The notes under the pieces: generated by a model | What the model saw: only the letters and a program-made list of their open reading frames with translations | What the model was told of the DNA's origin: nothing | Database searches by the model: none | Source: Caenorhabditis elegans | Lineage: Eukaryota > Nematoda > Chromadorea > Rhabditida > Rhabditidae | Length of the DNA stretch: 64,000 nt | Direction: 5' to 3' | NCBI RefSeq assembly: GCF_000002985.6 | Contig: NC_003283.11 | Location: 2,480,001 to 2,544,000, forward strand | Made by a program: the position numbers and the translations under genes | Shown here: piece by piece, positions 44,802 through 56,409 of the stretch | How positions within the stretch are numbered: the stretch's first letter is position 1 | Layout: each line of letters begins with the position of its first letter

Positions 44802-47359
44802 AACGATTTTTCCGGCAAACCGGCAAATCGGCAAATTTTGCCGGAATCGAATTTTCAGGCAAATTGGCAAATTGGCAAATTGCCGGAATTGAAGTTTCAG
44901 GCAAAATGGCAAATCGAAAAACCGGCAATTTATGGATTTGCCAAAAAACGGCAACAGCCGAAAATTTTAAGCAAATTGTGGTTTTTCCGCCAAATCAGCA
45001 AATTGTCGAAACCGCAATTTGCCAATCTGTCGAATTTGTCGGAAAAACGGCAATAGCCGAAAATTTTCGGCAAATTGTAGTTTTGCACATTTTTGTTTGG
45101 AAATTTCAGAATTTCAATTTTAATCGGCAAAATTGTACGCATCCTATAAATGTTCCTACATCTATTTTAAAAAGCAAGAAAATTCTATTAAAATATCAAA
45201 AAAAAACGGGGGAAAAAATTTCAAAAAGGCACATTTTTAAGTGTTTCCGTCTCATAAAAAAACTCTCTAAACACTTTCGGCAAATTGATATCCGGCAAAT
45301 CGGCAATGTGCCAAAAATGAAATTTTCCGGCAAAACGGCAAACCGGCAAAATTGAATTAAAATTATTTTTGGGAATTTCAGAATTTCAGTTTTAAGTGTT
45401 TCGGTGTTATAAAAATTTCCTCTGAACTCTTACGGCAAATTGATGTTCGGAAAACGGCAAACCGGCAAGTTGCCGGAATTGAAATTTTCCGGCAAATCGG
45501 CAAACTGGCCCTCCATTACCATAATATATATGTCATACATTATGTGTTCGCCCCCGAATTTATTTCCAGACGAGCTGCTCTGAACTTTAAAATGTTGGAA
45601 TTTGGCACGTACATAAGATGATGAGACTTGTTAGCTTGTGAGTGTACGTTTTTTTCTGAATATTTTTAAAAGGTGGTGTGGTCTAATTTTTCAAATAGCT
45701 TTATTATACTTAAAATTGTCTGAAAACACCGAATTTCATAATGAAACTTTTTGAAACTTCTAAAAAAAGTTATGACGACTCAAAAAAAATGGCCTAAAAT
45801 TAGTTAAAATTTGAAATTCGACTTTTCGGAGGCTGGAAACTAACTTTTTTGAAATTGCCGTCAAATTTTGGGTATATCAGTTTTTATAAATTAGACTACA
45901 CGGCCTCGTAGCTTTTTTATCAAATGATCAAACAAGAATATGTTTCACAATCAAATTCTAAATAATTAATGCGCAGTTTGTCATATAAGCAGCCTACGCA
46001 AGCCCGGAGATTTTTGGTCTTTCCAATAAAATTTGGGGTGTCTAAAAGTTCCTGGTCATAGTTTGTGATTTTTCTCGTTTCACATAATTTTTTGGATATG
46101 TTTTGGAATTCTTGTTTTCAGATTTGTTTTTTTCCTTTTTTTGTCACTGGAGTTTTCACAAAAAAATTTGCCAATAAAATTTCAAAATAACTACAAAAGT
46201 AAGGATTCTTCAATTAGAAAAAACCCATTACTCAATAATTTTGATCATTTTTTTCATTTTTTTTTTATATCTGAAAAGTAGGCTCCCATGCAGGCGCCAA
46301 GACGATGAGGCAGGTTGAAGACCGGTATCAGGCCCTGAAACCGCGCCTGCCTCCCATGGAACCCTGCTGAAAAATGACAGAAAAGTAGATTAGGGGCCAT
46401 GTCGTAGCTTCTTGATCACTTTGTAACTTTTTCTCCAGATTCTGCACCTTTTCTTCAAATTCTTCAAGATCACCTGTCTCTGGAGATATTCAGAAATTCA
46501 ATTTTTGCTCCATAACTTTCAGAGTAAACTAATTTATTGTGCTCTAGAATCAGTGATTTGAGATTTACGCCGAAATTTTTTTTTGCGAAAAATTGAGTTA
46601 CACTTTAATCCTTTTTATGGAGTTTTTGTGATATTTATTTCTGACACACTGCATAATATATATTTCCTATCCTCGACATAGAACACAGTAGTTTCACTGT
46701 GTTCTGCCTAATTAACCTAACCTAATTATAGTCATACTTTTGGTATTTACTCTACATAAGTAGTAGGAAGCTGAAATGGCAAACAAAATGTATAACATTA
46801 TTTGATTGACTTGAAAATATCTTATTTTGGTATGCCGTAAAAATTCCAAAAATTTTTTAGCTTCAGAATCTTTTTTTCAGTATTCTTATATTGTAGGAAA
46901 TGTTTTAAAACGTACATTGGTGAAATGGTTTAGTGTTAGCACATGAAAACGAAATTTCCAGAAAAAGGCTTATATCTCGGGCAATATTGCATTTTCATTT
47001 AGGCTTGATCTACGTAGATCTACAAAAAATGCGGGAGAAGAGATGCAGAGTTCTCAACTGATTTCGCATGGTTAAGAACGTGCTGACGTCACAGTTTTTA
47101 GTACAAAAAATTCCCGCATTTTTTTGTAGATCAAACCGTGATGAGACAGCCTAGCACTGCGTGAAGTTCATTTAAAGAATCGAGCCCGTAAATCGACACC
47201 AGCGCTACAGTAGTCACTTAAAAGATTACTGTTGTTTTCGCTACGAGATATTTTGCGCATCAAGAATGTTTTCCGAATTCAGTCTTCCCGTAACACTGCT
47301 TAATATTGCAAACCCCCGTTTACCCTACCTGAATCAACCTCAAATTTTTTTTTCCAGAA
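44802..47359. other. Gene-free repeat-rich gap
   Basis: GGCAAATTGCCGG blocks (to 45,070 and 45,280-45,510), a single-armed GGTGGTGTAG element (45,672-45,910), a GTAGATC foldback (47,000-47,161) and a half element with CTACGAGATATTTTGCGC (47,185-47,275). The stretch 45,950-46,980 is mostly unique AT-rich DNA with no recognised gene. It is a possible regulatory region for the srd gene that follows. Confidence 0.6.
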
Positions 47360-49862
47360 ATGTCCAAAATTCTAGATGACGTGGCGGCAGTTTACTATCC
47401 GATATACTTCACAAGTTGCTCAATTCTCCACATTCTATTATTCTACCTAATATTTAATAAAACTTCGAAAGTTTTGAGAACGATGAGATATTTCTTGTAT
47501 CCGTCGAACTTTTTCAACTACGTTTTAGCGGCGTTCACCTTTTTCCTGCAGTTTAGGTTAGAAAATCGGTTTTCGTGTCAAGACCCAACACGTGGTGTCA
47601 GAAAAGTCCCATTTCGGTTTGATCTACGTAGATCTACAAAAAATGCGGCAGCCTTCTCAACTGATTTCGCATGGCTAAGAACGTGCTGACGTCACATTTT
47701 TCTGGGCGAAAAATTCCCGCATTTTTTGTAGATCAACACGTGACCCAATAAACTTACAGGACAGTCCATAACACCCGTTCTCTGGCGATAATGTGTCAGG
47801 GTCCGTGTAAATATTTTGGAGCCGTTTGGTGTTTTAATGGGTATATTTTTATACTGGTAATAATCTGACTTTCGTTTGGATAAACTGAAATTATCGATTT
47901 TTGCAGTCTGTGGCAACTGCCGGCGGAGTACTAAACATTCATACTTTGTACTATAGGATGATTACTATAAAATATCATGATAATATGAAATTTCGAATTT
48001 TCATCTTCGGACTCTGGTATTTGTTCCCTATTGCGATTATTGTAAGTGTTCGGTTCTGACTTCCCTCATATTTTGAAACGGAAGAGTTTGCCAAACTAGG
48101 CCATTTTGGCTCGGCCATATCTAGGGTAGATTTACGGCGCGTTGCGTGTCGCGTCGCGGCTCGATTTTAGTTGTAAAACTAAATGTGTTTGTCCGTGTGG
48201 AGTACACGACTTTCCCTCGCATTGCCCGACAGGCGATTGTCAATGGAGCGCGAAAAATGCAACGAGGAAGCCCAGAACCCCGTGTTTTTCAATACTAAAG
48301 TTTCACGGGGTTCTGGCCTTCCTCATTGCATGTTTCGCGCTCCATTGACAATCGCCTGTCGGACAACGCGTGGGAAAGTCGTGTACTCCACGCGGACAAA
48401 TCCAATTAGTCTACTAATCGAGCCGCGACGCGACACGCAACGCGCCGTAAATCTACCCCAGATATGGCCGAGCCAAAATGGCCTAGTTCGGCAGACTTTT
48501 CCATTTCCAATTTATGAGGAAGCCAGAAATCCGTGCTCAATTTTCACGGAATCTTCCAGGTCCTCTCCTACATTCCCCCAATCGACCTGGACTCTGTGTA
48601 CCTCGAGACATTACAAGCTCACCCGGACTATAATTTTGAGCCCTATAGAAAATTCGGCGGATTTGCGAATTCTCACAGTATTTTCATGACGCTCGTCACT
48701 TTTACACTGGTTCTGCTGACCATTGTCGCGCCGACGCTTGGCTATTCTTGGAGACGGCAAACGCTAAAAGTTTTGGACCGGAATATAAATTCGCTTTCCG
48801 CACAAAGTGTGACACAGTTCAGAGCACTGGTCCATGTAGGTTTTTTTTTGAAGAATTGCACGGATTTCTGGCTTCCCTCATGAATTGATATGGAAGAGTT
48901 TGCCGAACTAGGCCATTTTGTCACGGCCATATCTGGGGTAGATTTACGGCGCGTTGCGTGTCGCGTCGCGGCTCGATTGTGAAACTAATTGTCATTGTCC
49001 GTGTGGAGTACACGACTTTCCCAAACGTTGTCCCGCAGGCGATTGTCAATGGAGTGCGAAAAAATCAATAAGAAAGACCAGAAGCCCGTGTGATTGCGCG
49101 TAAAATTGGGTGCATCCTGGTGCATCACATTTGACGCGCAAATTTTTCGTTATCGTTTCAGGGCCTCGGACTGCAAATTATGCTCCCGCTGTTTTGTTAT
49201 GTTCCTGTTGGGTTTTTCTACATTTTCAATAAATATGTTGGTGAGTATGAATAGTGCCAGACTGTCCCTATAACGGTTTGATCTACAAAAAATGCGGGAA
49301 TTTTTGGCCCAAAAAATGTGACGTCGGCACGTTCTTATCCATGCGAAATCAGTCTCCCCCTTTTATGTAGATCTACGTAGATCAAGCCGAAACGAGACAC
49401 TCTGGCACCATGTGTGAATTATCAAAATTTGACATGGAAATTCAAATGCGCCCTACTGCACAGACGGTGTTTCCCGCAAACCCGCGGAATAAAAATATAA
49501 ATAATTTGAATTTTTCCTCTTTTTTTAAAACTAAACTTTCAATAACTAGTAAATAATTCAGGAACTCAAATTCTCATCTCCCAATACACTGTATGCTTTA
49601 TGATAACTTTACCAGCCCTATTCGACCCGATTCTACAAATTTATTTTATAGTCCCATATCGCAGAGCCGCCAAGCGAATTCTGACCTGCTCAAGGTCGGA
49701 GAGAATTGAGAATAATGAAAGTGAGTTGAATTTTGGAAATAGTTATTATTATTATTATTATGAGACCACAAAAAAATTCCAGATTCACTTCGTCGAAACA
49801 CGGTGACATTGTGGAATGGGAGAAAGACTTCTAGTCCTAACCAAATGCAAAATTTGACCTGA
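47360..49862 (+). CDS. srd-type chemoreceptor, intact
   Basis: Seven exons: 47360-47556, 47760-47856, 47907-48041, 48560-48835, 49162-49240, 49562-49720 and 49783-49862, giving 340 residues. It starts MSKILDDVAAVYYPIYFTSC, has RSLAIMCQGPCKYFGAVWC after the second helix (class delta pattern), and ends with ITLPALFDPILQIYFIVPYR before a hydrophilic tail. TTTTCCAG lies two bases before the ATG, a likely spliced-leader site. Introns carry GTAGATC and GTTGCGTGTCGCGTCGCGG repeats. No AATAAA lies just after the stop. The first is at 50,108, close to the start of the next gene. Confidence 0.88.
48095..49100. repeat. GCGTTGCGTGTCGCGTCGCGG repeats in srd introns 3 and 4
   Basis: A palindromic pair at about 48,095-48,500 (two inverted units joined at CACGGGGTTCTGG), and a single unit at 48,895-49,085 in the next intron. 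Units contain GTAGATTTACGGCGCGTTGC, GTGTGGAGTACACGACTTTC and GGCGATTGTCAATGGAGCGC. Relatives: 1,040-1,205, 50,755-50,985, 52,545-52,735 and 53,960-54,045. Confidence 0.8.
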
Positions 49863-50107
49863 TCTTGATAATATTAATTTAATTTTAACTGATTTTATTG
49901 ATTTTCCTTTCCCAAAATCATGAAAAACTGCCCAATATCCGAAAACCTCATTCGAAAATCCTCCATTTTTGCTTACCGCTAAACAACACGCGGTGCGGCA
50001 TATCGGAGCATCGTTCCTTCAATTTATTTTTTCTCCAATATTTCACAACTTTTTCATCGTAATTTGGTATTTTTCGAATGAATTTTCGTTGTTTTCTGCT
50101 AAAAATC

Positions 50108-50138
50108 AATAAATACAAATATTAATTTAATTTTTCAG
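50108..50138 (+). promoter_or_regulatory. AATAAA followed by splice acceptor before the CxxC gene
   Basis: AATAAA at 50,108-50,113 is followed 25 bases later by TTTTTCAG ending at 50,138. This could be the 3' end of the srd gene and the trans-splice site of the CxxC gene. Confidence 0.4.
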
Positions 50139-50145
50139 TTCAAAA

Positions 50146-51174
50146 ATGCCGAAAAATCAAGAAGATTCCGAGGAGAAGGGCGAAAAAGACGAGCAAACTG
50201 CGAAATTTCTTCACAAACTCGCGGAAAACGGAAAAGATCGCGGACTGCCCGACTGTGTTGTTGCTCAATACGAGAAAAATGCTTGGGAAGCTGTGAGAAA
50301 TTGATTTATTGATTTTTTCCCTTAAAAAAAAGCGAAATTTCCAGACAAACAGTGACGAAAAGTACAAAAGTTGTGAGAAATGCGGAATGCCGCCACCGCC
50401 GCCAATTGATGGCGCAAAGTAAGCTTTTAAGGTAAAATATTTATTAAAAATACATTTTTTTACAGGAATTCTGTTGTCGAGGAGGTATGCAAAAACTGCG
50501 AGACGATCAACGAAAAGCCCATCGGAATTGAGTCGCAGATTCTCGAAAAGCGGCGAAATGAAGAGATTTTGAAGAGAAAAGAGGAGAGAAAGTATATATA
50601 ATTCTTTAATTTTAAAATAAAAATATTTAATATTCAAAATTCAGATCTTTGAAGCGAAGTGCCGAGGAATCTGTGACGAATTCGGCGCCAGAGAAAATCC
50701 AGAAAAAGGTTCATGTCAAAATAATGCCTAGAAAATGTAAGACTGGTGGTTTTTTCAATTTAAAATATCACGGGGCTCTGGCCTTCCTCATTGAATTTCA
50801 CGCGCTCCATTGACAATCGCCCGCCGGACAACACGTTGGTAAGTCGTGTACTCCACACGGACAAATGTATTTAGTTTTACAACTAAAATTGAGCCGCGAC
50901 GCGATACGCAACACGCCGTAAATCTATCCCAGATATGGCCGAGCCAAAATGGCCTAGTTCGGCAAACTCTTCCATTTCAATTTATGAGGGAAGCCAGAAA
51001 TCCGTGAAAATCTAAAAAATAAAAATTTCAGGCGCCCCACAAATCCTCCGGCGATCGCTCGTTCCACCGCCAATCCTCACACCGAAGTCGGCAAAGAAGA
51101 AGCTGAAGCTCGCCGAAAACAAGGAGCCCGATTTCTTGAAGGCGCTTCTCAACGTCACCGGCAACCCTGTTTAA
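50146..51174 (+). CDS. Small lysine-rich protein with two CxxC pairs, unknown function
   Basis: Five exons: 50146-50292, 50345-50418, 50466-50591, 50645-50736 and 51032-51174, giving 193 residues with clean splice sites. It starts MPKNQEDSEEKGEKDEQ. CEKCGMPPPPPIDG (about residue 60) and CKNCETINEK (about residue 82) form two CxxC pairs that could bind zinc. A charged, probably helical stretch follows (ILEKRRNEEILKRKEER), then basic, proline-containing sequence with PKSAKKKLKL, which looks like a nuclear signal. No membrane segment is seen. I do not recognise the family. It is the only non-receptor gene in the right half. TTTTTCAG ends 7 bases before the ATG. The upstream receptor ends only 283 bases away on the same strand. 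Confidence 0.82.
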
Positions 51175-51565
51175 ATATGTTAATATATTTGCTTTACAAC
51201 TCCTTTTTACCCTATCTTTTTGTTATTTTTCTATCCAAGTTTTTTCCTTCACACTATTTCCCTCTCTCTCCCCCATGAATCACGGGTTCCCACACACACG
51301 TGGTGCCAGGTCGTCCCATCACGGTTTGATCTACAAAAAATGCGGGAATTTTTTTTGTGACGTCAGCACACTCTTAACCATGCGAAATCAGTTTTCCGCA
51401 ATTCTTGGAGATCAAACCGAATAGGGACTTTCTGAGACCATATGCACACACCTATTTCGCGTTATGTGTCATCACTGCTTCCCCCCACACCCGCCGTTCC
51501 ATTTTATCTGTTCTGTTGCTATTCATCTCTCTGATGATGATATGAAAATTCTAGTTTTATTCGAA
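51175..51565. other. Convergent gap with GTAGATC foldback
   Basis: This lies between two 3' ends. It contains one foldback copy (51,299-51,452) and C/T-rich DNA; no gene was recognised. Confidence 0.6.
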
Positions 51566-54485
51566 TTATAGCTGAGAAGACACTGTTGCAATTGTGCTAG
51601 AATTTTGAGCAATATTTAGGCCAAGTAAATTCGAAATAAGCTGCTTGGCCTTTCGCTGATAAGGCTTGATGAAGTGAAGCATGCAAATCGGGTCAACTAC
51701 CGCCGAGAATGTGTTCAGCGGGAAGATCAAATATTCGGTGATGGCGGTGCCGATTCCTGAAAAAATTGAAAAATGTGAATTTTGCAACGGAAAAAAACGG
51801 CGCCGCACAGAAAAATGGGTGGAGCCTAGTTTCGCAACACTGCCGGACAGTTTTTAAGCTTACAATTAGGGTTAGGCTGAGGACCAGGCTTAGGCCTAGG
51901 CTTATGTCTAGGTTGGGCTTAGGCTTAGGCCCAGGCTTAGGCCTAGGCTTATGTCTAGGCTTGTCTTAGGCTTAGGCATAGGCTTAGTCTTTGGATTAGA
52001 CGTAGGCCGAGGCTTAGGCTTAGGCTTGAGCTTAAGGATAGGCTTAGGCTTGAGCTTAAGTTTAAGCGTAGGCTTTGGCTTAGGCGTAGGCTCAGGCTCA
52101 GGCTCAGGCTAAGGCGACGAAAAAAAGAAAAAAACTGTGCGACACAGTTGCAAAATTATGCTCCGCCTCTTTTTGTGTGACGCTGCTTTTTTTGTTGCAA
52201 AATTCACAGAAAAATTACCAAAAAGTTGCTGTACGAGATAAAATGTATAAGGAACCACGTAGAAAAACAACGGAAGACACGTTTGCCACGTCAGACACTG
52301 CACAAAATGTCGAGTTTGCAGTTGAGTTCTGGCGGATAAAGCCGATTGTTGACTATTGATTTCTCGGACGATTTTTCTTTAAAAAAATTCAAAATTCTTA
52401 TTATTCAGGCGCAGATTTGAGTTAAAATGTCGGTACTCTCGGGTCTCGCCACGATAAAATTGTGGCAACTGCAGAAAGGTGTGCGCCTTTAAAGACTACT
52501 GTAATTTCAAAATTTTATTGTTGCGGACTTTTTATCGATTTCATTGTATTTTTCGCGCTCCATTGACAATCGCCAGCCGGACAACGCGTGAGAAAGTCGT
52601 GTACTCCACACGGACAAATACATTTAGTTTTACAACGAAACTCGAGCCGCGACGCGACACGCAACGCGCCGTAAATCTACCCCAGATATGGCCGAGCTAA
52701 AATGGCCTAGTTCGGCAAACTCTTCCATTTCAATTCATTTAGCAGAAAATTGTCGTATCGAGACCAGACACCGTATTTTTTGCATAAAAATCGCCAAATT
52801 CCGCTTAAATTCACAAACCGTCTCCAAATAATCGCCACCAGCGGCGGAAAATACGCGTGAGCTGCGATGATTCCCGTCGCAGTTGAGCAAAGAATGTTTG
52901 TGACGTCAGAGAAGCCGGATAGCGTGTAGTTTTGCAAGTCAATTGTCGGGTAGAACGTTGTCACCAGGGCTTTGATGTACCCGAAGTTGGTGGGGCCGAG
53001 GAATGAGAAAATCTGAAAAGAACTGGAAAACTAGGCCAGAGGGTGTTGTGTCGATTTACGAGCAATTTTGAGGACGCGGAAAAATACGATTTTCGAAATC
53101 GCGTTGCAAGCGCGCTCCACGGCCAACTTAGTGTCTCGGTAGGTACTTGGCGGTGAAACCGTAAATTCAAATAATGCTTTCAATCAGTTTCGCAACATTC
53201 TCGGTTCTGCCGCCTAATACCTAACGAGACCCAATGTTTTGGGGCGGAACGCTTTCAATTGTCCGTGGAGCGCGCTTGCACCGTACTTTCAAAGTTTCTA
53301 CGCCTCTTGTCATTATTCTTTCTTGGTTTTTCATACAGCAGAACAACCTCAAACATCAAAAAAAAAACACCGGAAAAATAAATTGCAAGTTTGAAATTTA
53401 TTAACTTGTGGGTATGGTAACTAAGCATTTTCAATCGTGGTAGGACCCTAGCCTACGATTTTTCGTAAAAGCATAACTTTTTCGCACGAAAAACAGAAAT
53501 ATTCTGTCAAAACATCAAAGTCGAGTGTAGTTTTTTTTTCTTCAATGAGCATTGACCAGTTTTGGAAAATTAGGAAACATTGCAATTTTCAGCTTTATTT
53601 CGGAGATCAGGTGAATTATTTATTTATTTTTTTTCAGGTGATTCTAAATGCTCAGCTAACCTAAAAACTAACCAGAACAACAGCGCTAAAAAAGTAGACA
53701 ACAAAACAATTGCCAATGAACTTTTGTGTCGAGAGCCTTCTGACAGAAGACATCAAACGTCGGCGGTAATACATCATATGGAGGAGGGAGGCCACCACGA
53801 GGCAACCTGATGTCTAAAATTTGATTAATATGAGATCAAAAGTCTATGTGGCCGTGGCCGTTGGTCAAAGCAAAAACTGGGCCACGTTTCACAGTCCTAA
53901 TCATTAAAAAAATCAGAAATATTTAAAATCTAGACCTTTTTCTGCGGCCACCAAAACGGGTTCATAGCATTTTTCACGCTCCATCGATAATCTAGTTTTA
54001 TGTTAAAAATCCAGCCGAGCCGCGACGCGACACGCAACGCACCATAAGTCGATCCAAGGCCTAAGCATGAGCCTAAGCCAAAGCCTAAGCCTGACCCTAA
54101 TCCAGGGCCTAAGCCAAAACACACATAAAATATATTTCTGAAACTTACGTTCAACAGATTATACGTGGCCAGGCAAGCCTGCGGGCCTACAATTGAACAA
54201 GGCCCGAAAGATAAAAGTGCGATGGAGAATTGGATCGGGACAATTCTGAAAAAGTTTTTTGGGTCTTACCGCAAAAAATGTTTTATTACTGTACCTAACT
54301 TGCGTCAAAAATGCCGACGAGCACATGATAACTTGCGATAGTGACGTAGCCATCATTAATTTCCGCATATCTTGTAAACTCGGCGGGCTATGGAACACGA
54401 TGAGGTAGAGCACAAAAAGTTGCGCGGTTCCGGAAAATATAAAGTAAAATGCGTAGTAAACAGTGAATATCGTGTCGAGACCCAT
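51566..54485 (-). CDS. srd-type chemoreceptor, one internal exon not found
   Basis: Minus-strand exons: 54485-54295, 54245-54149, 53012-52819, 52376-52219 and 51756-51566. The N-terminus [39 protein letters not shown] and the C-terminal [18 protein letters not shown] are clearly class delta. The exon of about 45 codons that should lie between 54,149 and 53,012 (fourth helix region) was not found with confidence. A weak candidate is minus-strand 53,400-53,290, with [17 protein letters not shown]. The segment that is exon 4 plus exon 5 elsewhere is divided differently: the break follows WRR and the old exon 4/5 intron is gone. Splicing through [12 protein letters not shown] restores frame. It is either a functional gene with a diverged exon or a pseudogene. 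Confidence 0.68.
51786..52195. repeat. Foldback with TTAGGC array as its loop
   Basis: Arms GCACAGAAAAATGGGTGGAG and CTCCGCCTCTTTTTGTGTG (the family at 6.4 kb) enclose about 250 bases of TTAGGC-like repeats at 51,866-52,115. It sits in the last intron of the minus-strand srd gene. Confidence 0.85.
53580..53810 (+). other. Unexplained open frame inside the srd intron
   Basis: Non-repetitive sequence with an open plus-strand frame: [20 protein letters not shown], then [20 protein letters not shown] and a stop. TTTTTTTTCAG precedes GTGATTCTAAATGC at 53,636, so it could be a terminal exon. No upstream exon was found and I recognise no relative. It is opposite in strand to the surrounding receptor. 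Confidence 0.2.
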
Positions 54486-54757
54486 TTTTAGAATTTTTTG
54501 GGGCAACGACTGAAGTCACAGATCAGAGGGACTGAACCGTGTGAAAATAAGAAAAAAAGTGAACTTGAAGCAAGTTTTTGGAAATGTCTGGGTCAGAAAT
54601 GACTAGTAAGACCACGTGATGATGCATATATCAGAATGTCGTGGTCACGGTGCATCGGACCGTGAAACTGTCGTTGAAAGAACTCTTGAAACATCAATGA
54701 AACTGAGTTTATTTTAAATTATTTTTGAAAGATCAAATAAATTGTACAAAAGAAAAT

Positions 54758-56409
54758 CTACATATGCGACTGTCGTCTGAAGTTGGAGATGGTCATACTG
54801 TCGTAATTTCCGGTGACCTGCGCACTTGAGTTGTGTTTTCTGCCTGAAACGGGGTATTTGTAAAGTTTTTGGAAACATCTTATCAGTAGGAGGCAATGAA
54901 AATTCCCGCCCTCCGTGACAGAACCCGCGAAGCGTCGGTCGCAGTAGAAGGCAAGTAGCCGGCGCCCACTGTCCCCCAGTGTGCCCGCAGTTGCCCGCTG
55001 CTCACCGACCAATACTCTAGTTGGATTCCCATTCTCTCAAATTCCAATCAAACTCACAGAAAACCGCATTTCGAAAGTCTCGAATCATCAGCAACGCGAT
55101 CAGTGCGTCAATGGCCGGATAAAAGCTAATCCAAGCTCCGGGAGCATTCGCAAAGTAGCCCAAATGCACGTTGAAGAACGGAAGAAGAAACAATAGTCCA
55201 ACTGGCGCGAACAATATCACAAATGGCACCAGTGATTGTATGATAAGAGTGAATAGAAGCTGACGGTGAAGATCCCGGGTCGCAGCACTCATTAGGGTAT
55301 TCGTCTGGACGGTCTTGTAGGTTTTGAACGCGAAAAGTACGATGGATGTGATGGATGTGCCCATGATCGAGTAGAGGATCAATATGGAGAAACATTGCAG
55401 CCAGTGAATTACCAGAACACCACACTTGTCATAGTACTGAAAATGACAATTTGTTTAGTACAAACTTTGGAATGTCTAATTTTTCGGCACAACGTTCTAG
55501 TGATTTTTTGTTTTTTTTTAAAGGATTGTGCCATTTTCGTAATTTTTCCAAGAAGTTTTATTATAATATATTTTCACGATTTTTATGTTTTTTTTTCTTT
55601 TTTCTAATTTTCTGGAATTGTTTAATCCTTTCCCCCAAGCCTAATTCCCAACTTACATAATAAACTGCCGACAATTGAGCAACGGCATAACTGTCCTCAT
55701 CATAATAAAATTTCAGACTTTCCCTGAAACCAGATTCCATTAAATCTCAAGAATTCAGGAGACATGCCTCACCTCAAATACTCTGAATTAAATGGTGTTG
55801 GCTGTTCGCAAATCTCCACAGTCACAAGCCAAGTTGTTCCGAGAACGGCTGCCGGGATGAAAAAGTAGAGGAGACGGGCTCCAGTATAGTTTCGGACTAT
55901 GTGGGGCCTGAAAATTTCTTGAGAAATTTTTAGGGCGAAATATTGGTGGCGGGGCCTACCTACAAACCGCCATGTAGCGGTAGCAAAAGTGTGTGGAGAG
56001 GAGAAGCACGCACACTCCGAAACTGGAACAGTAGAATGCTGAAAATGGATAGGAATAGGCGAGATAAGTAGGCTAGGCATAGGCAGGCACTCACCTGTAA
56101 TATGAAATCCCAAAACTTTCTCATAGCGTAGAAAACTATCCATATAGACTATCAAGGCGGTTCCCTCGATATGCATTACCTGAAAATTCAACAAAATTTT
56201 TATCAAAATTTCGCGCTTACCGGTTGAGTCAGCACCTCTACAATCCCGTAGATCATTGAAAAAACGGTGAAAGTCGCCATCAAATACTTGTAGGAGCCAA
56301 TTTTCAGGGAAGCCTTCGAGAAAATTAGCAAGAATAGGTAGATGCTGAGCACCTCGGTCAACGCGCACCCGGTGTACTGTAGGTAGCGGAGGGCACTTGG
56401 CATGGGCAT
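54758..56409 (-). CDS. STR-family chemoreceptor, minus strand, intact
   Basis: Seven exons: 56409-56221, 56179-56095, 56038-55960, 55907-55773, 55723-55657, 55436-55058 and 54843-54758, giving 339 residues. It starts MPMPSALRYLQYTGCAL. Helix 2 begins GSYKYLMATFTVFSMIYGIV. The third helix reads SSFGVCVLLLSTHFCYRYMA. The sixth and seventh are LLFTLIIQSLVPFVILFAPV and NAPGAWISFYPAIDALIALL, followed by MIRDFRNA, all typical of str receptors. TTTCAG ends 6 bases before the ATG, a likely spliced-leader site. It is the divergent partner of the receptor at 60.1 kb: exon lengths 189, 135 and 67 are shared. Confidence 0.9.

Noticed and set aside
44732-45355. 207-codon plus-strand frame
   Set aside because: It is mostly GGCAAATTGCCGG-type repeat plus the antisense of an STR remnant.
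51866-52115. Possible telomere or chromosome end
   Set aside because: The TTAGGC units are short, diverged and in an intron, with genes on both sides.
53290-53400. Minus-strand [17 protein letters not shown] as srd exon 3
   Set aside because: The length and charge are only loosely like the other exon 3 sequences, and no clear acceptor is seen; kept only as a candidate.
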